Position numbers and translations under genes: made by a program. Shown in pieces: positions 54,984-64,000 of a DNA stretch of 64,000 nt. The notes below the pieces were generated by a model, which saw nothing but the letters and a program-made list of their open reading frames with translations, was not told where the DNA came from and ran no database searches. Source of the DNA: Fonsecaea monophora (taxonomy: Eukaryota > Ascomycota > Eurotiomycetes > Chaetothyriales > Herpotrichiellaceae); NCBI RefSeq assembly GCF_001642475.1, contig NW_019173947.1, forward strand, positions 62,001-126,000, given 5' to 3'. Positions within the stretch are counted from its first letter, which is position 1. Every line of letters begins with the position of its first letter.

Positions 54984-55889
54984 GCTGGATATCGTGAGAG
55001 ACTGGGGTGTTGTTGCAAATTTGCGGAAACAGAATGGAATGCGCCCGGGGTTTGGGATGAGTAGGATCTATATATCGTCAGACAACCAAGATCTAGCAAA
55101 CAAGGAGAGCTTGTGGAGCCTGCAACAACATGTTTGCGGTGGCATTCTGTGGGTTCTTATACCGGCTTTCAAGGGGGCCCGGGCCAGTCCTTGGTGCATT
55201 CCATTTCTGACCAGGGAGGCGGCTGGTTGACAGCTGTTTTCAGTGTTTGTTTGCGGAATCTTGCCTGCCACATTCCAGACCCCGGCTCCATACCTCTGTG
55301 CCCACCGGGAGCAAACTTCAGATCTGCTTTTGCTGGCGCTTGGGCGGGCCCCCATCCCCCGACAATCTTGCAGAAAGCATGGCAGCGATAGGATTGATGA
55401 GGATCCCACTCCGTGGTTGCTCAACAAGCCCAAAGATGTTGTCGTATCGTAGGAAATAGAGAGCCTGACGTGGTGATGCTAGCGGAGCAGCGCCCACAGA
55501 GTCGCGTCGTAGTGGGCAATGTGCACGAAGAGTGATGTTACCGCTCTGCCCAAATCGCCGCTTCTGTCAGGAATCCCCTTTCTACCTCTAGAGTTGAAAG
55601 AAGCCATGCTCAACCAATGCCGTTTGCTGACGCGTGTCGATGCATGTCGACACCCTAAGCCATCCACATAGCAAATCCTGTGGCCATCGCTCCAAAGGAA
55701 GCAAATTTTCGGTAGCAAACCCACAGCAAAGAACAAGAGAGATATGATCAGTCTTGCTCCAAACCAGGGGTCAGGAGTCCTTCTATCTTCAAAGTTACAT
55801 TTCACCTCATTGACACGGGCATGGCATCGTATGCCTTTTGACCTCCTCTTGTTTTCCATCCGTACTCAACCGTCCGTACTCAACCAGGA
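54984..55889. other. Divergent intergenic region orphan gene / Hsp70-like gene
   Basis: These 906 bp lie between two divergent start codons. No gene or repeat is recognisable. Confidence 0.4.
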
Positions 55890-58198
55890 ATGTCTACCAC
55901 AGCGATCCCAGCGTCGACAATGACGCCAACAGACGTCCAAACGATGATCAAGAATTATCCGTGGAGTCCCGGTTCTGGAATCACCCTATTATTGAGTCTC
56001 GATTTCGGGACCGTGCACTCCACCGCTGCGGTTCAGATCGTGCAGGAGTCCTGCGGTTCGGTATCGGGAAACGTCAAGTTCAAGGAAGGACTCTTTGTCG
56101 GCACGCGACAGCGGCAGAGTCACCGCGTGCCCTCAAAGGTAGCCATTACATCCCGGTGTGCCAGAGCACTTGGCAAGCCGAAACGGTGTGTGTTGATATT
56201 CGGTCACGACGTCGATAAGGCCCTGGAGGACGGCTGCATCACCAATGAAAATGTGTTCGATCTGTTGAAATTGTTCCTGTTCCCCGAATATGCCAGCGAC
56301 GACAGCGCAGCTGCCGGCGATCGACTGATGAAACTGACCAGAGCAAAGCACGATGCTCTGATCGAGAAAATTGCGAGGGTTCATGGTGGGAAGGTCTTGT
56401 ATAGGGATCGCCTGGATGAACCTGAGTGGGAAGTCCGTGACATGGGAGATGTCGTTGTTGCTTACCTACATTTCATTTGGCACAACACTCTGTTAGAGGT
56501 TGCTCACAAGTACAACATCGACACCGACAACCCGAACCCCGAGTTCGAGAACCTCCGCCAGATCTTTGCAAACAAGATGCACGTCGCAGTATCTGTGCCC
56601 ACCGTGTGGCAACGGGAGACGCAAGAGCATTTCTTGAACCTCTTGGGTCGCGCCGGATTCCCCGGCTCGACCGCGGTCGTCTCGGAAGCAGTCTCTGCGG
56701 CCATAGGCCACCTCAACATGATATCGGATTTCGAAAGCCACACAAGCGAGTCAGAGAACATGATTGTTGCAGATATTGGTGTAAGATGCCCAGACTCCGC
56801 AAAAAAGTCGTCAAAGGGTCCCGGACCTGGGTTTTCACGAGAATGTATTGACCGCTGACGAGAAAACAGGGGGCGACGCTAGGTGTGGCTGGAGTCAGGA
56901 AGTACTTTCGAGATGGTCTGGCCCGGTTTGGGGAAATCGTGCCTGAAAAGGGCGCGATCAACGGTTCTCTCCTGGTCAATCAAGCGATTAAGGAATACCT
57001 CGACGACAAAACGAATCGCCAAACCTTGAAGACTGTCCTCAAGCACCTCGACTGGAAGGAGGACGAATGGTCCCAGCACATCAAAGATGGCATCGAGGAA
57101 GCAAAAAGACTCTTCAAGAACACTGATTCAACGTGCTTGATACCGTTGCCGCGTTTGGGGTGGGTACGTGATTTAGAGCCTCAGATTTGCCGCGGTCTGC
57201 TTCCAGGTTCGCAACTCACAGTCAACGGGTTGATCATCGGCAACGACGTGCTGATAAAAATTCATGACGAGTGGCTGAAGGAAATCGTCCACGTTATCAG
57301 AGAATGCCAGAACGATTTCCAACAGCGCTATCCAAAACAACCGCTCCCTGCTCTCAAGCTGTGTGGATGGGGTTCTTTGCCACGTCATGTCTTGCAGAAG
57401 TGCACAGACGTCTTCCCAGGGGTCCCGGTCACTCTTTTGGAAGATCAGGTTACTCCTATCGTCGCGAACGGAAATTTGGTGACATTGCTTCGCGCAGACC
57501 TGTTCTTCGAAGTACCGGCTTGCCGCAGCTATGGCATCAGACACGACATACCTTGGCAAGAGGTCGATGAGGCCCATCAACGAAGGTCGGAGTTACAAGA
57601 GGCACGGACGGATGATGGGGATTACCTCCTCGACCGTGCTCTGTGGGTCGTGGAAAAGGGTCAAAGCCTCATCCATCCGACAAAAACATTCACCGTGCAG
57701 AGTAAGAAACGCTTGTCCGCGCCCAACATGAAAGAGGCGTTTCCATTCGAATGGGACATTGACATCGTTGCGAGCGATTCGCTTCACGTCGGCTCTACCG
57801 ACAAATATGTGAGCGTCTCACAAGCACTTGCAGCCAACACAATTCAGATTGTTGGAAGACACTCAATGACAATCCACCAACAAGACTGCAAGATCAAAGC
57901 CATTCGCTGGGACCCTGCTTTGCAAGAACCGGCGTATATCGAGTTCGAATTTCGAGTGAGGGTGGACTGCAGCACGATACGCCCACATATTCACATCTCG
58001 ATACCTAAGAGCAACGGGATATTCAGAGAGAAGTTGGCAGCCACAGGCAAGGGAAAGAGCGAGCCCTGCCACAGAATTTCAGCTTCTCTGGGGTCTTTCC
58101 TTGCCCACACCACGTTTCACGACAATGAAAAAGCTCGGCTCGATGTTGATGGAGAACTAAGCGAGCAGGACAAAGAAGCAAGAATGGATACAGATTGA
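55890..58198 (+). CDS. Hsp70-like actin-fold ATPase
   Basis: Two exons, 55890-56780 and 56870-58198, encode 739 residues. The first phosphate loop reads LLLSLDFGTVHSTAAV (residues 33-48). The second phosphate motif is split by the intron and restored as VADIGGATLG. VAVSVPTVWQRETQEHFLNL and VVSEAVSAAIGHL match the nucleotide-binding domain of the distant fungal Hsp70 / HSPA12A-like group. The adenosine motif region is LKLCGWGSLPRHV. The last 200 residues are not a canonical substrate-binding domain and there is no EEVD tail, so classical chaperone action is doubtful. Such genes are expanded in filamentous fungi, and some neighbour HET or NLR-like genes. The function is unknown. It converges with the vacuolar protease gene. 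Confidence 0.83.
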
Positions 58199-58917
58199 TG
58201 ATTTCCTTGGGCAGAGGGGAGAGCCAGGCGGAGGGGATGACAGTTGGGTGGCAGGACAGGAAGGATTGACGGGTGACGGTGGTTCGTTTCTTGTTGTTAT
58301 TGTTGGAAGTTGGATGATGCCAAGATTGCCAAGACGGCCGTGCCCGCGATCAGCGAGGGAAGCCGCGGAGCGTGGAGAAGGAACATGCAAGGATATGCAA
58401 TGCATCGTGATAGAAAAAAGGACACTGGGTCGGATGAATTTGCGTTTGATTTGTATTCTACCTCTATCAATACTATGGTACGGAGTTCCGAGTGGTGCTT
58501 ATTGGATTTTGTACAAAGGCGCAGCCCTACATAGATACACCTCCAGAATTCCGCAAGCCATGGGAAGCAACGCGTCTCAGATGCATCGGTTGGCTATTCT
58601 CTGCACAAGGCGAGCCGCAGTGACGGGGTTTCCATCTTACCGGGCCAACTTCTGCTTCGTGCATCGAAGGGACGACAGCTCGGCAAGAACAAGACGAGAC
58701 GACGAACTCACCCCACGGTATGTGGCAACTCCAAAAGGTCCAGCCAGCCTCCCGACGAAGGGGAAGAATTCCAGGTGTAATACGTGGCTCGAATGAGGGG
58801 CCATCAAAGCACAACAAGATGTGTACAGTGAGATAGACACAGGTAGACCAGAGCTCTAACATGTCCTTCGCGTGCCAATCATTCAGAAGCCCACAAGTCC
58901 CTCCCAATGATAAAGGA
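58199..58917. other. Intergenic region between convergent genes
   Basis: These 719 bp lie between two 3' ends. Nothing is recognised. Confidence 0.4.
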
Positions 58918-61812
58918 TCAAATTTGGAAACGTTTGTACCCTTCCACCAGCCCATCTGCTCTTTTCGTGATTGCCGCCCATGCTGGAACATAATGCATCG
59001 CCTCGTCGAAAGCTGGTATGACCCCGTTCCTGTTTGCGTCACTCCATAGACATACCACTCGGCCGGACATTGTGCTATTGTCCCCCGAGATCTTGGAATG
59101 GTACAGATTGATAGAGTCTCTTGACTCGTCAGGAGTAACAATCGGGTTGTCCCAGCTGACGTCCACAGTCCAAGCCCTCCCCCACGTGCGGCTCCACAGC
59201 CTGATCTCTTGACTACCACCTTCGGGCACAGAGGGGAACCGTGCGTCCCTCGGCGCCTGCCCAGTTACGTGGAAGTTTGTGATCGCTGTCGTCTCAAAGA
59301 CGAGCTTACAAGCACGCGTGTTTTTCCCCAAGACCACGAAGCGAGCTTGGATCTTGCCATCACTGTTGTTCAGGCGCGTGACGTTGAAGCTGAGCCAGCT
59401 GGCGTACTGTTCCTTAGGGGAGATAGCATTAGAGTTTTTGACCACAATGGGTGGGATGCCCGGCCATGAACAGGTCTGCATGTTGCCATAAATCAAAGCG
59501 CCCGTGGGTACACAGGTGATATGCTGTCCGGCAGAACTGGGTATGTAGTTGACAGCCTGGCGAGTGTACGGCGAAACTCCGGTCAGAAACACTGTGTTGT
59601 TCCCTGCTTCTAGGTCCACTTGCTGTTGAAAAAAAAGCTTCAATCTATTGTCCGTGGAGAAAGGAAATGCGGTAAGGTTGTAGATCATGGTGCCGACAAA
59701 GACGAGGAGAAGGAACACAGGTACGTGCCAGGTGAAGCGGTGCAGAATAGGCGTGATTGGGGAGAAGAGGATTATTGTGCAGGCAGCCACCATAATGTAC
59801 AACAGAAACATGGAACTTCCGTCCTGTCCTGTCTGGTGAAGCCCTTCGGTTAGTAAGAGGCCAATCTGACCGACGACAACGAGGTTGATGGGAACAAGGA
59901 CGAGGAGCTGCAACAGCCATAGCCAAGACCATTGGGATTTGCTCCAATCAGGCTCTTCGATCGCGTCAGTTTGATCCTCGACGGCCGCAATGCTTGGATT
60001 CGGTTCTTCTCTCCCTTGTCGGTATCCCCTTCTCAAAAGACTCGACCTCTCCGTGGGTTCACCGTCATCATTAGGGGTCGAATATTCTGCAACCTCTTCG
60101 TGCCCGCTACCTGAACTGGTATGGCGCTGGGACGGCTCGTCGTCGCAATCGAAACGCTGGCAATACACCGATTTCTTGGGCAGGGAGAACAGCTCCAGGT
60201 AGGACAACCATGTAGCCAGCCAAACGAGAGCGGCATATATGAGGACAAAGTATATACCGACGAGGTGGAGCTGTTCTTCAAACACCGTTGCGACGACAAG
60301 GAGCACCCACCACGCTCCCCACATCCAGGTGAACCCGTATACGCGAGTGAGAGAAGAGGGCCGTGTGTAGTCCGCAGCTCGGGAGAAGAACCACGCGACA
60401 AAGACGAAGGAGGAAATCATCATGGCCCACACTGCCCACTCACTGCTGTGGGCGATGTATTGATTTTCCTTGAAAATCAGGTATGCCAGGGCAATTGGGA
60501 CCACACAGGCTACAAGCGAGATGAGCGGAAACCGGAAAAGGCCACGCCATCCGTAGAGCTTGATCCTCTCGTCTCCACTCGATTGATGAAGAGGTCGTGA
60601 TGCGGAGAAAAGGTAAAATTTGTCGACTCGATACAATAGAGCAATAGTGAGGAGGAGTATCACCGGTCCAACAACAAGCAGAGTCACCGATAGAGCAAAG
60701 AAAGTGTGGGCTTTCAAGATAGCAAACGTTCGCCCGAATACATCGAACCAGAGTGACGGACTTCCTGGGTTGTGCCCTGGGTCTAGGTTGGTCGTTAGCG
60801 ACGTCGATGTCAGAGCTTCCGTCGTTGCCACGGCCGCAGATAGCATGTGCCAGAGAGATCCTTTCCCTGTGTGGCGCGAATCATCTTGGTCGGTATGATA
60901 TCTCGCCCTCGGTCCAATGAAGGCAACGTCCAATCCACGGTAACCTAGCTTGCCATTGAACACGACGTAGTCTGTTTGACTCCTGACCAGTCCCCGCTTG
61001 AAACCATCGGCCGAGGTGGACGAGCCAAATGGGTACTTGGACTGAGCATAGGCTTTCGTGACGGCTTCGTCGGTGCTTCGAAAAAGTGCAGCCCGGCCCC
61101 CTGCACCCGCTCCCTCTAGATTGAGGAATGAGCTCACAACCATGGACATGGGATGCTGGCTGAAGACATTTGCTCCGTTTAAAAAGTCCTCCTCGCCGTT
61201 GTTCAGAATGAGCACCACTCCATTTTTCGGTGTGTTTGCGGGTGTCGTAAAGTATTTGAGTAGTTGCAACACGCAAACGACTCCGACGCCGTCATCTGTA
61301 GCGCCGAAGCCCGTAGAGACACTGTCATAGTGCGCATTCACCAAGACTGCATTGCGTTTGGATGGTTTGCCCTCCGGATCGAGCCACCATGTTGTTTTGT
61401 CATCTTCCTTTCCTGGTATATAGACGATGAGGTTGGTGCCCTCGAAGTAGACCGACACGCCCGGGCCAGACAGAATTCCAGCGGAAGAAAAGGTGAGATT
61501 GGAGGTATTGTCTTCGAAAATGTATGGAGCAGCATTGTTTTCTTTTGCAATGGACTTGATCCGTTTGAGGAGCCACTCGTGGACTTGGTCGTTGCGACGG
61601 CTGTTGTAAGGATGGTAAGACGCAGTGAGAAGCTGCAGGTCCAGCCACGCTTCTGTCAGATTGATGCCATGGATGGGAGTAGGCGAGGAGGGAGGAGACG
61701 GGACAGTCGTATGGACGATGAGGAGAGCAACAATAATAACGAGATAAATAATCGACGTGATGATGGTGACGGGCCAACGAGTGAAAGCGAAAGGATTGGA
61801 GAGCCTCGCCAT
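58918..61812 (-). CDS. Vacuolar membrane protease, M28 family (PFF1-like)
   Basis: Single exon, 964 residues. One N-terminal membrane segment (residues 13-34) precedes a lumenal M28 zinc aminopeptidase domain. Metal and catalytic residues are visible in NAHYDSVSTGFGATDDGVG (His161, Asp173), ILNNGEEDFLNGA (Glu207-Glu208), the NLEGAGAGGR stretch (Glu233) and ARYHTDQDD. After the domain come about eight membrane segments in two groups, split by a hydrophilic loop (about 580-640), then a lumenal beta-rich C-terminal domain. This is the layout of yeast Pff1, a multi-spanning vacuolar membrane protease. Several NxS/T sites face the lumen. Complete and intact. Confidence 0.94.
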   Translation of the reverse strand: MARLSNPFAFTRWPVTIITSIIYLVIIVALLIVHTTVPSPPSSPTPIHGINLTEAWLDLQLLTASYHPYNSRRNDQVHEWLLKRIKSIAKENNAAPYIFEDNTSNLTFSSAGILSGPGVSVYFEGTNLIVYIPGKEDDKTTWWLDPEGKPSKRNAVLVNAHYDSVSTGFGATDDGVGVVCVLQLLKYFTTPANTPKNGVVLILNNGEEDFLNGANVFSQHPMSMVVSSFLNLEGAGAGGRAALFRSTDEAVTKAYAQSKYPFGSSTSADGFKRGLVRSQTDYVVFNGKLGYRGLDVAFIGPRARYHTDQDDSRHTGKGSLWHMLSAAVATTEALTSTSLTTNLDPGHNPGSPSLWFDVFGRTFAILKAHTFFALSVTLLVVGPVILLLTIALLYRVDKFYLFSASRPLHQSSGDERIKLYGWRGLFRFPLISLVACVVPIALAYLIFKENQYIAHSSEWAVWAMMISSFVFVAWFFSRAADYTRPSSLTRVYGFTWMWGAWWVLLVVATVFEEQLHLVGIYFVLIYAALVWLATWLSYLELFSLPKKSVYCQRFDCDDEPSQRHTSSGSGHEEVAEYSTPNDDGEPTERSSLLRRGYRQGREEPNPSIAAVEDQTDAIEEPDWSKSQWSWLWLLQLLVLVPINLVVVGQIGLLLTEGLHQTGQDGSSMFLLYIMVAACTIILFSPITPILHRFTWHVPVFLLLVFVGTMIYNLTAFPFSTDNRLKLFFQQQVDLEAGNNTVFLTGVSPYTRQAVNYIPSSAGQHITCVPTGALIYGNMQTCSWPGIPPIVVKNSNAISPKEQYASWLSFNVTRLNNSDGKIQARFVVLGKNTRACKLVFETTAITNFHVTGQAPRDARFPSVPEGGSQEIRLWSRTWGRAWTVDVSWDNPIVTPDESRDSINLYHSKISGDNSTMSGRVVCLWSDANRNGVIPAFDEAMHYVPAWAAITKRADGLVEGYKRFQI

Positions 61813-64000
61813 GGCGGACGAAACACGAATCCAGCGGTCAAGGCATTGGGGAGAAACTAGTCAATACAACCATTTCATGAGGCGTGGAAGGGAGTAGTTA
61901 GTAGTAGGCGAATGCGCAGGCCGATGTAGAAGGAAGAGAAAACCTATTATTATGAGGTTCTCAAAAGAAGCGCATTGGAGGGTTTCTGCTCCCCGCGCGC
62001 CATTACGCAGGACGAGCACTGCACATGCAAATCATCCTTGCAGGCAAGCTGCTACTCGAACAGCCAATAGTAGACTGTTAAAATGCCAAGGCATATTTCC
62101 ATATTTGGCACTAGCGTGATGTCTTGGGAGGCCCCAGTCCCTCCTTGTGATACGGCGGAGCATTTGTTGGCCTGATTCCGCTCTTCTTTCTCAGGTGCAA
62201 CAGCCACTATATAACTCTGAAGGAGAACATGGTAGCACAGCCGATATGTAAAGCTAAGTTTGAGAAGCGTTCTGCTACCCGAGCCCTTGTCTATGTTCTC
62301 ATTTGCTACTCGTCGATGCCTCGGCATTGCAATGATCCTGTCGTATCAACACTGATTCAGGTTGGTTTCGACGTCGAGTCGAGAGAAGGTCGTTCTGCTA
62401 GTCTCGTCCTCCAGGCTGATCGACGGACCCAGCAGCTCGATCTACCTCACTTGGCACGACGGAATAGCATTGAGTGCCGTGCGTGCTCGCTGACTGCTCA
62501 AAGGTACTTTTCTACCGATACTGATTGGCGGTCTCGCCGAAACCCAACGGAAAAGGACCAACATATCAGGCTTCGAGATATAGTGATTAACAGCAAGCCA
62601 AGGATGTTCCTCGCCCGGCGCCGCACCCTTGCCCCGACTCTGTGAGAGTGAAGCACGCCACCACTTCCGGCCGATCAATTTCTCCAAACAGATAAACAGG
62701 CCAGGACCCAGATAACAAGACGATGAGACCGATAAACCCCCGCCCGGAAGCCCCCAGTGTTTTCGGCCAGGGTGGTGTAAAGGATGAAATTAACCATCTG
62801 GATAACGCTTGCAATGTTTCCCATTGTGCGGCGCCGTGGACAATGGATGTCGATTGCTCCGGAACAGCTATCTAGGGAGAGAGAGAGTCCCTAGGGCTGA
62901 GACGGCACGCGAGAGACTGTCATAACTCGAGACAAGAGAATTATGTAGGCGAAGACTTTCGGATAGACACGAAGCAGCCAAAGAGTACCACGGTCGAAAG
63001 CGGATAACGGCGAACAGGTTGAACGCCTCAATAAAGACCTGTTCTTCTATGGTTTCTGCTTACCCCGACACGACACGAACTCCCGCGGCCAGGCTGAACC
63101 TGCTCATGCCTGGGATATGGGTCAGTGGACGTGACACCTAGCACCATCACTGAATCGTTACTAAAGCCGTGTCTAGTGGTGACCAGTACGGGGGCTGCTG
63201 GTATCTAGATGGTCGTCAAAGACAGGCTGTCAACCGTATTAGAGAACGTGCCAGATCTGAAATGCGTGTATACAAAACAGGGCGCAACTCAAACCTCAAC
63301 CGAATAATTAAGCCTGTTCATATGTCTCCACACGAATCACGTTCGGCTCCAACCCACCGAAGTCCCATTCGACACGAAAGCTGGGGTGGCTTACTTACCG
63401 TATCATTTCCAAAGCTCTTCACATACGAGCACGTCTTTTTCTCGGGACGTTTGGTGTGTCTCCTCAAGAAATCACCCAACACCTGGTGGGCCTGTTAAAC
63501 CGCAACGTGGGCCCCAAGGCCAGTTGCTATTCGCAGGGAGCATTTCCCATGTCTATGAGGAGACCAGTGACACGACCATCGATACTTGCTCTGTTGTTTG
63601 TTTCTAAGTCACAGGGTCTAGAAGCACCGTGGCGCATCTTATTGTCCAAAGGGACATCGACTGGTCGAACGCGGCATCGTAGGTCAGTGGTTTTATTGGT
63701 ATCCATCTGGCAAAGAAGCGTATGGGCTCTGAATGCTTAACTTCGAAACGAGTGGTGCGGTATTGCTGGTGATATCGCGGACGAGGACCGTTCATTGCAC
63801 CTACCGGGGGAGTTTCGTTCAAGCGAAAAGGTCAGCGTCTACATCCCTTATCCCTTTTACGCATCGCGAAAGGAAGCATCATCGAAGATGGACACCGGCA
63901 GCCTCTGCGGATGATCAACTTCAGATCATGGAGCGTGACGGAAGTCGGTATATTCCGCCGCAAGTGACGACACCTTTGCACTGCCAAACAATGGGACAGC
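61813..64000. other. Right-end region without recognised genes
   Basis: These 2,188 bp follow the protease start codon and include its promoter. Open frames at 62229-62645 and 63169-63498 have no family resemblance. No repeats, mobile-element ends or RNA genes are seen. Confidence 0.45.

Overview
The window is nuclear DNA of a filamentous ascomycete (Pezizomycotina). The evidence is short spliceosomal introns (mostly 50-150 nt, GT-AG, with CTRAC-type branch points), Zn2Cys6 and C2H2 regulators, HET-domain debris, a DUF6546 F-box protein, a Par32-like DUF3602 protein and a Tc1/mariner transposon. The class cannot be fixed from sequence alone. I found no rRNA, tRNA or CRISPR. I recognised 23 protein genes (one cut by the left edge, one with an unresolved 5' end), one transposon with a broken transposase, and one HET-gene relic.

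Layout. 1-4.1 kb: the 5' part of RLP24 (-), an F-box gene (+), then a complete TA-flanked Tc1/mariner element. 4.6-16.8 kb: a Zn2Cys6 regulator (+), a FAD monooxygenase (-), an APC-family permease (+) that only reads through if an AT-AC intron is removed, TIM14/PAM18 (+), and an alpha/beta hydrolase (-). 18.7-25.6 kb: a one-finger C2H2 protein (-), 4.7 kb without a recognisable gene, then the DUF3602 gene (+). 27-37.3 kb, accessory in character: a HET relic, a UGA3-type Zn2Cys6 regulator (+), then four minus-strand enzyme genes in a row (lipase-like hydrolase, flavin amine oxidase, metallo-beta-lactamase-fold protein, second lipase-like hydrolase). 37.7-46.1 kb: a compact kinesin motor protein (+), then an amino-acid permease (-) and an agmatinase-family enzyme (+) sharing one promoter region. 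46.9-61.8 kb, mainly housekeeping: a Dap1-like cytochrome b5-domain protein (+), NOP4 (-), RAD10/ERCC1 (+), a small conserved protein (+), an orphan 590-residue protein (-), an Hsp70-like ATPase (+), and the vacuolar M28 membrane protease (-). The last 2.2 kb holds no recognisable gene.

How the genes may work together. RLP24 and NOP4 both serve 60S ribosome assembly. TIM14 serves mitochondrial import, RAD10 serves excision repair, and the M28 protease sits in the vacuolar membrane. The permease/agmatinase pair suggests coordinated uptake and breakdown of guanidino or amino compounds. The regulator, esterase, amine oxidase, MBL-fold protein and esterase block looks like a possible small catabolic or detoxification cluster; that is inference from gene order only.

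The strongest unusual signal is the intron at 10986-11040. It starts AT, ends AC, has a textbook branch point, and its removal restores the family sequence exactly. All exon models were joined by hand, checking that every complete model keeps frame from ATG to stop.
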